Positions 1 to 7,755 of a stretch of DNA of 64,000 nucleotides are shown piece after piece. The notes under the pieces were generated by a model. The model was not told the origin of the DNA. It worked only from the letters and a program-made list of their open reading frames with translations, and searched no databases. The stretch spans positions 558,001-622,000 of the forward strand of contig SEFP01000002.1 in NCBI GenBank assembly GCA_004144185.1, given 5' to 3'. Position 1 is the first letter of the stretch. Each line of letters starts with the position of its first letter. The stretch comes from Sphingobacteriales bacterium. Lineage in GTDB: Bacteria; Bacteroidota; Bacteroidia; Chitinophagales; Chitinophagaceae. The translations under genes and the position numbers were made by a program.

Positions 1-319
1 GGTCGTAAGCTGCTAGTACACTGGTGAATCCGGTTTGAGCGTTGCTCCAGATAAGGCGATCTGCATCTGTCATGTTCTGGATGTTTTGCATTTGGGCCTC
101 GAAATCACCACTGGTTGCAAATACGAGTCGTCCGTTTATTACGGATAGAGCGGGACCAGATCTGGAGACGGCAGATAGGTTCATGGCATTCGATTTGTCT
201 GGCATTTCAGTAGGGGATTCCTTCTTGCAGGAATACACCAGCGTACTGACTGCAAATAGGCTACAGGCGCCAAGCAGAAAGGCTTTCGGGGTGCGAAAAA
301 AGGTAGTATGCTTCTTCAT
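1..319 (-). CDS. Putative lipoprotein, 5' part only (runs off the window)
   Basis: The frame starts at an ATG at 319 and stays open to the window edge, giving the first 106 residues. The N-terminus is a lipoprotein signal: basic MKKH, a hydrophobic stretch and a lipobox-like VYS followed by Cys31, then KKE. The rest of the visible part has no domain I recognise; it is Ser/Asn-rich and polar. It is probably exported and lipid-anchored in the envelope. Function unknown. The signal peptide makes the coding call solid even though the 3' end is missing. Confidence 0.7.
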   Translation of the reverse strand, partial: MKKHTTFFRTPKAFLLGACSLFAVSTLVYSCKKESPTEMPDKSNAMNLSAVSRSGPALSVINGRLVFATSGDFEAQMQNIQNMTDADRLIWSNAQTGFTSVLAAYD

Positions 320-608
320 TGGTTAAAATAATGTGAAGCAAAATTGGGGGCACTCCGCTATCCCGTAATCAGCTATGAGAACAGGGAAAGAGTAGTTTTT
401 TGCACGCCCTATTTACCGCTTAAAAATGCCAAAGCCAGGTTCAATAAACTATCTGTTTAGTGTTGATTTTTAGTAATTGCAAAGCACAAATAGATTTCAA
501 GGTCTAACCCTTTATTTATTCGTAACTTTTTATATGCAGCAGCCAAATGTGGCCTAATCGCGCTTCGGCAGTGTATCCTACAGGCCGTTATTTTTGACAG
601 AATGATAA
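320..608. other. Intergenic stretch, no gene seen
   Basis: About 290 AT-rich bases upstream of the lipoprotein gene and of the recombinase remnant. There is no open frame of useful length with coding character on either strand and no clear hairpin. It presumably holds the leftward promoter of the lipoprotein gene, but I cannot point to a convincing box. Confidence 0.5.
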
Positions 609-879
609 AGAGAAACCTACGAGTTAAACAAAGAAGCTATCGAAAAGGCGTTGCGAATAGCCTCTAAGCTCCCGTCGTTATGGGCTTCCAGCCCAATAGA
701 GCAAAAAGAGCGCTTGCAAAAATTGGTGTTTCCAGAAGGAATTTACTACGATGGCAAAAAAGGGGTAGTTCGAACCGGAAAAGTCAATAGCCTTTTTGCT
801 CTGGTGTCAGTCGTAGTAAGGCGCTGCGGGCAAACGGAAAAGGGACCAAACGCTTTTGAAAACGATTGGTCCCTCTGTG
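609..879 (+). pseudogene. C-terminal remnant of a serine site-specific recombinase
   Basis: Reading from just after a TAA at 606, the frame encodes a segment whose core is LPSLWASSP, then EQKERLQKLVFPEGIYYD, then VRTGKVNSLFALVS. This resembles, from memory, the extreme C-terminal region of large serine recombinases of Bacteroidota mobile elements (the LVFPEGI.Y and VNS.F motifs). The catalytic and DNA-binding parts are absent and no start codon fits, so this is a leftover and not a gene. The frame runs on through the terminator and antisense into tRNA-Ser, which is typical when an element integrated next to a tRNA. The family call is from memory of the motif. Confidence 0.62.
841..874 (-). 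terminator. Rho-independent terminator of tRNA-Ser
   Basis: A 9-bp perfect stem (841-849 with 866-874) flanks a 16-nt loop. Read on the minus strand it begins 6 nt after the tRNA 3' end and is followed by TTTT, so it ends the tRNA transcript. Confidence 0.8.
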
Positions 880-964
880 CAGAGAGGAAGGGATTCGAAC
901 CCTCGATACGTTGCCGTATACACGCTTTCCAGGCGAGCCCCTTCAACCACTCGGGCACCTCTCT
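880..964 (-). tRNA. tRNA-Ser, anticodon GGA
   Basis: The minus strand gives a class II tRNA of 85 nt without encoded CCA. The acceptor stem is AGAGAGG (964-958) pairing with CCTCTCT (887-881), with discriminator G at 880 as expected for serine. The D-arm has GGTTGAAGGGGC, the anticodon loop is CTGGAAA (anticodon GGA, reading UCC and UCU), there is a long variable arm, and the T-arm holds GGTTCGAATCC. A dedicated terminator follows. It sits beside a recombinase remnant, consistent with tRNA-Ser being a favoured integration site. Confidence 0.96.
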
Positions 965-1104
965 AAGGAATGGAGCGCGAAAATAAGGTTTTTTGGCAGC
1001 CGCACCAAGAATTGAATGGCTCTTATTTTGACTCGCCCTAGCCAGACAGCCTTTCTCATCGGCATTCCACGGGCTGATCGCATCCGAAACCGGTTTCAGA
1101 GTTT

Positions 1105-1120
1105 ATTGGAGTACTCCAAT
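1105..1120. other. 16-bp perfect palindrome between tRNA-Ser and the DUF1015 gene
   Basis: ATTGGAGTACTCCAAT is fully self-complementary and lies just downstream of the DUF1015 terminator. It could be an operator or a chance palindrome; nothing else around it identifies a regulator. Confidence 0.35.
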
Positions 1121-1122
1121 GA

Positions 1123-1156
1123 AAAAGGCTTCAGACGCATTCGCCTGAAGCCTTTT
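1123..1156 (-). terminator. Terminator of the serC-DUF1015 operon
   Basis: AAAAGGCTTCAG (1123-1134) pairs perfectly with CTGAAGCCTTTT (1145-1156). It lies 20 nt after the DUF1015 stop codon and, on the minus strand, ends in a T run. Confidence 0.85.
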
Positions 1157-1176
1157 AGATTATTTTAATCGTTCTT

Positions 1177-2421
1177 TTAGATCGAGTACACCACCAGTCC
1201 GTCGCGGAGCTTTGGCTCAAACCAGGTGCTTTTCGGAGGCATCACCTCGCCGCTGTCGGCCACTTCCAGCAACTGCTCGATACTCACCGGATAGCAACTG
1301 AATGCTACGGCCGCTTCGCCGGCATCGACGCGATCCTGCAACGGTTGCAAGCCCCGGATACCCCCCACAAAATCAATCCGGTTGTTGGTGCGCGGGTCGT
1401 CGATGTTCAAAATCGGTGTCAGCAGGCTGTCCTGCAGAATGCTGACATCCAATGAGTGGATCGGATGGCCGTCGCCGGCATATTCCGGAAGCACCTGTAA
1501 CCGGTACCATTTGCCAGCGAGGTACATTCCAAACTCGTGCGGCTGCTGTGGCCGGTATGGCGACTGCGAAGCAGGTTCTACACTGAAACGCTCCTGTACT
1601 TTGGCTAAAAAAGTTTCGGGTGTCAGGCCGTTCAGGTCTTTTGCCACCCGGTTGTAATCCAGAATTTTCAGCTCGCTTTCCGGAAAAATCGCGGTCAGAA
1701 ACGAGTTGAACCGCTCTTCGCCGGTAACCTGAAAGCCGGCTTCGCGCATCTCCAGGCACACCTTCCCGGCAGAGGCGGCACGGTGGTGCCCATCGGCGAT
1801 ATACGTACAAGGTACTTCGGTCCGGAACAAATGCGTGATGGCGCCTACTTTAGCGTAGTCGTCAATCACCCAGAAGCGGTGCTGAATGCCGTCTTCGGCT
1901 GTAAAATCATAGACTGGCGCATGAGTGTCCTTCCACTGGTTCATCACCGCCTGGATTTCCGGAACATCCCGATAGGCCAGAAACACCGTTCCGGTTTGGG
2001 CACGGGTGGTGCGGATATGGTCGATCCGGTCTTTTTCCTTTACCGGACGGGTAAACTCATGCTTGCGCACCAGGTTATTGAAATAATCGTCGCAGGAAGA
2101 GCCGCAGATCAGTCCGGTCTGTGAGCGACCGTCCATCGTCAGTTCATACAGGTAATAGCAGGGATCGGCATCTTCCTGCAGAATCCCTTCGTCGATCATG
2201 CCCTCCAGGTTTTCACAGGCTTTTTCGTACACGGCTTGGCTGTGTACGTCCGTGCCTTCCGCCAAATCGATTTCCGCGCGGGTAACATGATAGAAATGGA
2301 CTTTCTGGTCTTTGTACTGGCGGGCTTCGGCTTCGTTGACAACGTCATACGGCAGAGCCGCAACCTGTGCTGCCAGCTCGGGCACCGGACGTAACCCTTT
2401 AAACGGACGGATAGTAACCAT
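1177..2421 (-). CDS. DUF1015 family protein
   Basis: A 414-residue protein beginning MVTIRPFKGLRP, with LPYDVVN near residue 25, the typical N-terminal signature of DUF1015. The central part has IADGHHRAASA (about residue 210) and the end carries the usual PPKSTWF.PKLRDGLVV motif. The family has no established reaction; in many Bacteroidota it is encoded with serine-biosynthesis genes. Here it starts 9 nt after the serC stop, so the two are almost certainly co-transcribed, which supports a link to serine metabolism. The usual partner serA is missing from between them. Confidence 0.93.
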   Translation of the reverse strand: MVTIRPFKGLRPVPELAAQVAALPYDVVNEAEARQYKDQKVHFYHVTRAEIDLAEGTDVHSQAVYEKACENLEGMIDEGILQEDADPCYYLYELTMDGRSQTGLICGSSCDDYFNNLVRKHEFTRPVKEKDRIDHIRTTRAQTGTVFLAYRDVPEIQAVMNQWKDTHAPVYDFTAEDGIQHRFWVIDDYAKVGAITHLFRTEVPCTYIADGHHRAASAGKVCLEMREAGFQVTGEERFNSFLTAIFPESELKILDYNRVAKDLNGLTPETFLAKVQERFSVEPASQSPYRPQQPHEFGMYLAGKWYRLQVLPEYAGDGHPIHSLDVSILQDSLLTPILNIDDPRTNNRIDFVGGIRGLQPLQDRVDAGEAAVAFSCYPVSIEQLLEVADSGEVMPPKSTWFEPKLRDGLVVYSI

Positions 2422-2430
2422 AAGATTTTT

Positions 2431-3519
2431 TCAGGAGGCAAAGGTGGCATCAAATTCCTGAATGGCCGACACCAAATGCTGGACGGCCGTTTCGGATACG
2501 CCGTTATAAATCGAAGCCCGGAACCCACCGGTACTTCGGTGGCCTTCAATCCCGCTGATAGCCCGATCGGCACAAAACTGTAAAAAGGAATTTTCCGCCT
2601 GAGGTAAATGCGCCTTGAACACCACGTTCATGGAACTGCGCGAGCCTGGAGCCACCAGGGCCGTAAACTGGCGGCTTTCGTCGATGGCCTGGTACAGCAA
2701 CCGGGCTTTACGCTCATTGGTACCAAACAACGTTGAAAGTCCCTGTCCGGCCAGCCAGCGCAACGTCAGCAGGCAGGTATAGATCGGGAATACCGGTAGC
2801 GTATTGAGAATCCCTCCGGCGGCAACGTGTTCCTGATACGACAGGATCGGCGGCAAGCCTGCATTCAGTTGGGGAAGCAGGGATTTCCGGATGCAGACCA
2901 GCGTCACACCTGCCGGACCCAGGTTTTTCTGCGCTACGGCATAAAACAGATCGTAGGCCCGGTAGTCGCGGGGTACGCCCAGGATATCAGAACTCATATC
3001 CGCAATCAGCGGAACGCCCAAAGCCGGTGGTGGCGATTTAAACTGCGTTCCAAAAATAGTGTTGTTGGTGGTCTGGTGGAGGTAGGCCCAGGGCGTTCCG
3101 GAGGCTTGGCTGGAATGCGACACCGAATTCATATCCGGCAGCGACCGGTATTGTTCAGCCCGCGATGAGGTCACCACTTCGGCAGCGCCAACGCTCAGGG
3201 CTGTTTGGTAGGCATCGTGCGCCCAGTAACCCGAATCGATGTAGGCCGCGGTGGTTCCGGGACGAAGCAAATTTTGAGGCACCATGGCAAACTGCATGCG
3301 TCCGCCACCGGCCAGCCATAAAATATGATACTCGTTTTGAAGGTCGCAGAGGTCATTTACCAAGCTGTTGGCTTCTTCCAGAATCGCATTGAAAGCCGTT
3401 GAGCGGTGGGGCAGTTCCAGGATGCTGATTCCGGTTCCGGAATAGTTCAACACCGCTTCGGCAGCCTGCTGCAACACGATTTCCGGAAGGGCCGCCGGTC
3501 CGGCTCCAAAATAATCCAT
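2431..3519 (-). CDS. serC: Phosphoserine aminotransferase
   Basis: A 362-residue PLP-dependent class V aminotransferase. It converts 3-phosphohydroxypyruvate plus glutamate to phosphoserine and 2-oxoglutarate, the second step of serine synthesis, and in many bacteria also serves pyridoxine synthesis. Visible motifs: GPAALP at the N-terminus, SGTGISILELPHRS near residue 30, DMSSDIL near 175, the PLP lysine in AVAQKNLGPAG (Lys198), and the C-terminal EGHRSTGGFRASIYN. The ATG at 3519 is chosen because the frame upstream lacks family similarity. It lies between a DUF502 gene (65 nt upstream) and DUF1015 (9 nt downstream) on the same strand. Confidence 0.96.
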   Translation of the reverse strand: MDYFGAGPAALPEIVLQQAAEAVLNYSGTGISILELPHRSTAFNAILEEANSLVNDLCDLQNEYHILWLAGGGRMQFAMVPQNLLRPGTTAAYIDSGYWAHDAYQTALSVGAAEVVTSSRAEQYRSLPDMNSVSHSSQASGTPWAYLHQTTNNTIFGTQFKSPPPALGVPLIADMSSDILGVPRDYRAYDLFYAVAQKNLGPAGVTLVCIRKSLLPQLNAGLPPILSYQEHVAAGGILNTLPVFPIYTCLLTLRWLAGQGLSTLFGTNERKARLLYQAIDESRQFTALVAPGSRSSMNVVFKAHLPQAENSFLQFCADRAISGIEGHRSTGGFRASIYNGVSETAVQHLVSAIQEFDATFAS

Positions 3520-3584
3520 TCTGATACAGATAATTAAACAGGTAACACAAGCCAGCCCACTCCTAAAGGATTTTCCTTTCCGGA

Positions 3585-4178
3585 TCAATCCATCTCCGTA
3601 AGACGCTTCTTGGGCAGCTCCTGCGTAGTGATGCCTCCGGAAACAGCGAATTTCATGGCTTCGGCCGGCTTCATGGTCGTTATCGGCCGGATATTTTCCT
3701 TTTTGACCATCACCACCCATCCGGAAATCGCATAGCTGTGAGGCAGGTATACAGCCGACATTTCATTCAATCCATACTGGGTCATATCGCGCTGGGTCAG
3801 GAAGCCAATCCGCCACATTTCCGGCGCTTCGCTGGTCCGCACCCAAACGGGCCGGTTGAATTTGCGCTTGTCGCCGACAAAGGAGTCGAGAATATCTTTT
3901 ACAGAGGAATAGATGTGCCGGACACCGGGCGTTTTGGCCAGGATATCGCCCAGAAAATCGAAGATAACTTTCCCGAACGACCATTTCAGACCGGCAAAGC
4001 CGATGAGCGTAATTCCGGCAATAACGATAAAGAAACCGGTTCCGCGGGGTACCCAGGGCACCAGCTGATCCACACTGTTGAATACGGCCCAGATGATATA
4101 ACCCGTCACCGCCAGCGGCAGCAGGATAATAAGGCCTTTAAAGAACGACCGGATGATGAGCGCCAGCAAACGTTGCAC
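3585..4178 (-). CDS. DUF502 family membrane protein
   Basis: 197 residues with two N-terminal membrane segments (about 12-34 and 48-68) followed by a soluble region with TPGVRHIYSSVKDILDSF, the hallmark of DUF502. The late segment VYLPHSYAISGWVVMVKKENI is also typical. The family is widespread in bacteria and plants and has no proven biochemical role. It is first in the DUF502-serC-DUF1015 run and is separated from the upstream kbl by a strong terminator, so it likely has its own promoter; the nearest candidate box, TACCTTTA on the minus strand just upstream of the ATG, is a one-base variant of TAnnTTTG. Confidence 0.9.
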   Translation of the reverse strand: MQRLLALIIRSFFKGLIILLPLAVTGYIIWAVFNSVDQLVPWVPRGTGFFIVIAGITLIGFAGLKWSFGKVIFDFLGDILAKTPGVRHIYSSVKDILDSFVGDKRKFNRPVWVRTSEAPEMWRIGFLTQRDMTQYGLNEMSAVYLPHSYAISGWVVMVKKENIRPITTMKPAEAMKFAVSGGITTQELPKKRLTEMD

Positions 4179-4215
4179 CGTGTAAAGGTAGGCTATCGGG
4201 TATTCGGAGCGGCAA

Positions 4216-4251
4216 AAAAGGCGCGCTTCCGGAATCGGAAGCGCGCCTTTT
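4216..4251 (-). terminator. Terminator of kbl
   Basis: AAAAGGCGCGCTTCC (4216-4230) pairs perfectly with its inverted copy (4237-4251), giving a 15-bp stem with A and T tails. One copy of the dispersed TTCCGGAA octamer (4227-4234) spans the stem-loop junction. Confidence 0.9.
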
Positions 4252-4282
4252 AAAAATGTACGGTTTTTGGAACCAAGCGGTG

Positions 4283-5488
4283 TTAGACGGCGGCAGTTGC
4301 ATTGAGGATGCCCATTTCCCGCCCTACTTTGGTAAAGGCCGCAATGGCTTTGTCGAGATGCGCCCGATCGTGCGCGGCCGAGATCTGAACCCGGATACGC
4401 GCTTTGCCTTTAGGCACTACCGGGAAGAAGAACCCAATCACGTAGACGCCTTCTTCAAGCAACCGGGCTGCCAGTTCCTGCGCCACGGTGGCTTCGTACA
4501 GCATAATGGGTACAATCGGGTGCTCGCCCGGCTTGATATCGTAGCCGGCATCAGTCATCTGCTTCCGGAAATACAGCGTGTTCTCTTCCAGTTTATCGCG
4601 GAGGGTTGTGCTTTCCGAAATCAGATCCAGCACGGCGATCGACGCACCGACGACTACCGGAGCTACCGTATTGGAAAACAGGTACGGCCTGCTGCGCTGG
4701 CGCAGCATGTCGATGATTTCTTTTTTTCCGGACGTAAAGCCGCCGGATGCCCCACCCAACGCCTTGCCCAACGTACCGGTGATGATATCGATCCGGTCCA
4801 TTACGCCACAACGCTCATGCACGCCCCGGCCGGTAGCGCCCATAAATCCGGACGAGTGACTTTCGTCGATCATCACCAGTGCATCATATTTATCGGCCAG
4901 GTCGCAGATCAGATCCAGTCGGGCAATCGTGCCATCCATCGAGAAGACCGAATCAGTTACAATGAGGCGGGTACGCTTATCGGCATGTGCCTGAAGCTGG
5001 GTTTCCAGATCGGCCATATCATCGTGCTTGTAACGGGCGCGGGCGGCTTTACACAACCGCACCCCATCGATGATGGAGGCGTGATTCAGCTCATCCGAGA
5101 TAATGACATCTCCTTCGCCTACCAAAGGCTCGAATACACCACCGTTGGCATCGAAGCAAGCCACGTACAGGATGGTATCTTCTGTACCCAGAAAGGTCGA
5201 CAGCTTTTGCTCCAGTGCTTTATGAATGTCTTGGGTACCGCAGATAAAGCGTACGGAAGACAGGCCATAGCCACGCTCGTTGAGCGTTTCGCGGGCCGCC
5301 TCGAGCACTTTAGGATGCGAGGACAGACCGAGGTAGTTGTTGGCGCAGAAATTAAGCACCTGTTGTCCGTTTACGGTGATTTCAGGGCCTTGCTCAGAAG
5401 CAATGACACGCTCTTTTTTAAACAATCCGGCGGCGTTGATTTCGGCCAGCTCGGTTTGCAGGCGGTTGTAAAAGGAAGGACTTGACAT
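4283..5488 (-). CDS. kbl: Glycine C-acetyltransferase (2-amino-3-ketobutyrate CoA ligase)
   Basis: A 401-residue PLP enzyme of the alpha-oxoamine synthase family. It cleaves 2-amino-3-ketobutyrate with CoA to glycine and acetyl-CoA, the second step of threonine catabolism. Visible features: [10 protein letters not shown] near residue 51, [12 protein letters not shown] near 131, [10 protein letters not shown] near 208, the PLP lysine in GTLGKALGG (Lys242) and the C-terminal [22 protein letters not shown], which favours Kbl over serine palmitoyltransferase. No threonine dehydrogenase is next to it. A minus-strand TTnnTTTG-like box lies about 20 nt upstream. Confidence 0.94.
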   Translation of the reverse strand: MSSPSFYNRLQTELAEINAAGLFKKERVIASEQGPEITVNGQQVLNFCANNYLGLSSHPKVLEAARETLNERGYGLSSVRFICGTQDIHKALEQKLSTFLGTEDTILYVACFDANGGVFEPLVGEGDVIISDELNHASIIDGVRLCKAARARYKHDDMADLETQLQAHADKRTRLIVTDSVFSMDGTIARLDLICDLADKYDALVMIDESHSSGFMGATGRGVHERCGVMDRIDIITGTLGKALGGASGGFTSGKKEIIDMLRQRSRPYLFSNTVAPVVVGASIAVLDLISESTTLRDKLEENTLYFRKQMTDAGYDIKPGEHPIVPIMLYEATVAQELAARLLEEGVYVIGFFFPVVPKGKARIRVQISAAHDRAHLDKAIAAFTKVGREMGILNATAAV

Positions 5489-5535
5489 GTGCTGATTTTT
5501 TTGAAGTAGGAGCGCAAATTAAGTCCCTTATGCGT

Positions 5536-5868
5536 TTATTTTTTACGACGGGCCGAGCGATCGTAAAATTCGGGGGACTTGTTCTGCACCCAGCGGATAA
5601 AGGTGGCGATTTCCTCCTGCTGTTGCAGCGCTTCGATTGTATGGTAGCTGCGTTTCAGTTCGGCCTCCGTCAGCACCGAGTGAATCTTATCGTGGCAGAT
5701 TTTGTGCAGCAGAACCGTGGGTGTGCCTTTGCCACCCCTGCTGAGCGGCAGCAGGTGGTGCCGGTTGGCCGGCGGTGCCAGCAGGCGTCCGCAAAGCGGG
5801 CAGTCTCCTTCGACCTCACTGACAGGGGCCGATTCCGGAAAATGCGCTTTTTTGGCTTTGCGGGGCAT
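5536..5868 (-). CDS. Small HNH endonuclease-like protein
   Basis: 110 residues. A zinc-binding pair CPLCGR (about residue 23) is followed by NRHHLLPLSRGGKG and HKICHDKIH, matching the HNH/McrA-type nuclease fold with its Cys-Cys-His-Cys metal site. The C-terminal 40 residues are helical and end in basic RSARRKK. Such small HNH proteins may be nucleases or DNA-binding repair factors; nothing nearby (no terminase, no restriction partner) shows its role. It stands 47 nt before kbl on the same strand. Confidence 0.82.
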   Translation of the reverse strand: MPRKAKKAHFPESAPVSEVEGDCPLCGRLLAPPANRHHLLPLSRGGKGTPTVLLHKICHDKIHSVLTEAELKRSYHTIEALQQQEEIATFIRWVQNKSPEFYDRSARRKK

Positions 5869-5892
5869 GACAGAAAGTGTTGAAATTAAAAA

Positions 5893-5929
5893 TCCGGTTG
5901 CGCTTTCAGGGTAGAAAGGCGCAACCGGA
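5893..5929 (-). terminator. Terminator of the 57-residue ORF
   Basis: TCCGGTTGCGC (5893-5903) pairs with GCGCAACCGGA (5919-5929), extended by CTTTC/GAAAG with one bulge. On the minus strand it is followed by TTTTTAATTT. It lies between the small ORF and the HNH gene, so these are separate transcripts. Confidence 0.78.
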
Positions 5930-5975
5930 AGCTGACAGGGTTTATAGAGGCGGTTATCGGAATCGAATGCAGGCC

Positions 5976-6149
5976 TTATGCGGCAAACTGCTGATCGAGT
6001 TGGTTTAGAGTATGGTAAATATCACGCTTCACGACCCGGCTGCGGGACATTACAAGACCCGCCTGCAACATAGAGCGCAGATCTGTGAAATTGAAGAAAT
6101 TGCGGAGAGCTTTCTGACGACGGAGGTATTGCTTGTTACGCAGTTTCAT
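5976..6149 (-). CDS. Hypothetical 57-residue basic protein
   Basis: ATG at 6149 to TAA at 5976. It begins MKLRNKQYLRRQKALRNFF and ends LNQLDQQFAA, with a high fraction of Arg/Lys and amphipathic helical character. It is too short for family assignment. A strong terminator follows at the correct distance, the frame has normal codon use, and no competing frame exists, so it is likely a real gene. A small nucleic-acid-binding role is only a guess from the charge. Confidence 0.55.
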   Translation of the reverse strand: MKLRNKQYLRRQKALRNFFNFTDLRSMLQAGLVMSRSRVVKRDIYHTLNQLDQQFAA

Positions 6150-6250
6150 GGGAGCGTGTTTTGAAAGTTTTCAGAGGTTATTGCTTCCTTCCGTTAAAAG
6201 ACTGTGCCAACCTTTAAACGCTTCGGGCGAACTTCGCTCTATCCGTACCC

Positions 6251-6682
6251 ATGACTTTCTTAAATCTGCTTCTGACGGCGGCTTGTGGATGTTTTACTGA
6301 CCACGAGCCACCACCGGCACATCCGGTTCACCTGACACTCACCACGCCTTCCAAAAAAGGCGGCGGACAGGTGTATCTGACCGTGTTTCAGTCTGGGAAA
6401 GGTTTTCCGGATAACCCATCGCATGCCGTTCAGGCACTGAAAATTCCGCTGCAACAAGGCGTGGCCCGTACGGTTTTAACCCTTCCCAAAGGCCGGTATG
6501 CGATTGCCGCTTTTTACGATGCCGACGGCAACGGAAAGCTATCCAAAAACCTGGTAGGTGTGCCTTCAGAACCATATGGGTTCAGCAATAATGTACGCGG
6601 ACTGTTCAGCGCGCCCTCATTTCCGGAAGCGGCCTTTGATCTGCACGGTAGTCCTTCCGAAATGCGACTGGACCTGAAATAA
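6251..6682 (+). CDS. DUF2141 domain protein
   Basis: 143 residues. A short hydrophobic leader (MTFLNLLLTAACGC) suggests export, possibly as a lipoprotein. The body shows the DUF2141 pattern: LPKGRYAIAAFYDADGNGKLSKN near residue 77 and PSEPYGFSNN near 105. The family is common in Bacteroidota and other aquatic bacteria and has no established function; the DxDGNGK segment resembles a metal-binding loop. It is convergent with the PorP/SprF gene, 23 nt apart. Confidence 0.85.
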   Translation: MTFLNLLLTAACGCFTDHEPPPAHPVHLTLTTPSKKGGGQVYLTVFQSGKGFPDNPSHAVQALKIPLQQGVARTVLTLPKGRYAIAAFYDADGNGKLSKNLVGVPSEPYGFSNNVRGLFSAPSFPEAAFDLHGSPSEMRLDLK

Positions 6683-6705
6683 CCTTCTCTGAATCTTCCG
6701 GATCT

Positions 6706-7755
6706 TTAAAACACCGGGCAGGAGGCGCCTTCGCGATCGCTGCTGCTATTGGAAAACAATCCGGAATACGTCAGGCTCATTTCATAGCCGCCACGCAGTT
6801 GTGTGGCCGCCCTCAAAGTCGAAACGTTCAGGTCATAGGTCGTCGTCAGTGTCAGCGTGCGGTACGTCACCCGTACCATCGGAATCAGGGCATCCTGGTA
6901 GCGGTAATATACACCGGCACCAAAGCTGAATGCGGCATCGCTGAATCGGGACGGGTCACGCTGCCAGCTGCCAATGGCGCCCAGCATCAGCTCCGTTGCC
7001 GGTCCCTGCTTTATGAAGTTGGCCTGCGCTTCGATGCGCCAGCCTTCCGGAATCGAAAAGCCAAACCCCAGATTCGCGTTGAAGCGCGTCGGGCGATTGA
7101 CCGATGGATCACTTTCCTTGAAATTCCACTTCGGCCGGGTCAGATTGTAGGCTGAAACACCAGCATACATCACATGCTGATTATCGGTTCCGATCGCGGA
7201 TGAATATGCAACCCCTACCCCAACGTCCCAGGCCTGCAGGGTCGGATTGGTGATATTTTCACGGGTAGCCGCCGACGCTACATAGGCATTGCTGACCCAT
7301 TGATTATCGACCGTCATTTTGGAAGCATCGAAGCTGCGTTGCAGGTAGCCGCCGGTCAGGCCGACCGCCAGGTACGAACGTCGCTCTCCACCCAGGTTTT
7401 TATTGTAGGTCACGGCCGGATAGGCCGCAGAGGTCCGCAGTCCCAATGATCCGGCCCGATCGCTGTACGCTGCCAGGCCAAAGCTGAGGTAATCATTGTT
7501 GCCGTTACCAACCCGGAATGGCATCCGGTAGCTCGCCTGCATCAGTGCAGTAGAAAACGCATTGCCCACACTCCCCCACTGGTTGCGATACAGCGCCGTT
7601 GCCTGAACATCGCCCTTTGCAAGGCTTATCAGGGCCGGATTCCGCACGCCCGGTGCCTGCCAGAACTGTGAAAAATGCACGTCCTGTGCCCGGCTTTCGG
7701 AAGGCCCCAGACAGGACGCTCCCACCAGGGTCAAAAAAAGGGTTCTAAAGCTCAT
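6706..7755 (-). CDS. PorP/SprF family type IX secretion membrane protein
   Basis: 349 residues with a signal peptide ending in SRAQDVHFSQFWQAP, the classic PorP/SprF start. It is predicted to form an outer-membrane beta-barrel, with repeated amphipathic strands and YAGVSAYNLTRPKWNF near the middle. In Flavobacterium, SprF-type proteins are needed to export the adhesin SprB, whose type B C-terminal domain resembles that of the upstream gene. The ATG at 7755 overlaps the upstream TGA by 4 nt (ATGA), so the pair is translationally coupled and probably works as adhesin plus dedicated export partner. Confidence 0.93.
   Translation of the reverse strand: MSFRTLFLTLVGASCLGPSESRAQDVHFSQFWQAPGVRNPALISLAKGDVQATALYRNQWGSVGNAFSTALMQASYRMPFRVGNGNNDYLSFGLAAYSDRAGSLGLRTSAAYPAVTYNKNLGGERRSYLAVGLTGGYLQRSFDASKMTVDNQWVSNAYVASAATRENITNPTLQAWDVGVGVAYSSAIGTDNQHVMYAGVSAYNLTRPKWNFKESDPSVNRPTRFNANLGFGFSIPEGWRIEAQANFIKQGPATELMLGAIGSWQRDPSRFSDAAFSFGAGVYYRYQDALIPMVRVTYRTLTLTTTYDLNVSTLRAATQLRGGYEMSLTYSGLFSNSSSDREGASCPVF

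Noticed and set aside
4256-5485. Long open frame (409 codons) on the + strand opposite kbl
   Set aside because: Pure antisense shadow of a clearly identified enzyme gene; no signal, no domain and no separate promoter or terminator.
4283-5488. Serine palmitoyltransferase instead of Kbl
   Set aside because: C-terminal [15 protein letters not shown] region and length fit 2-amino-3-ketobutyrate CoA ligase better.
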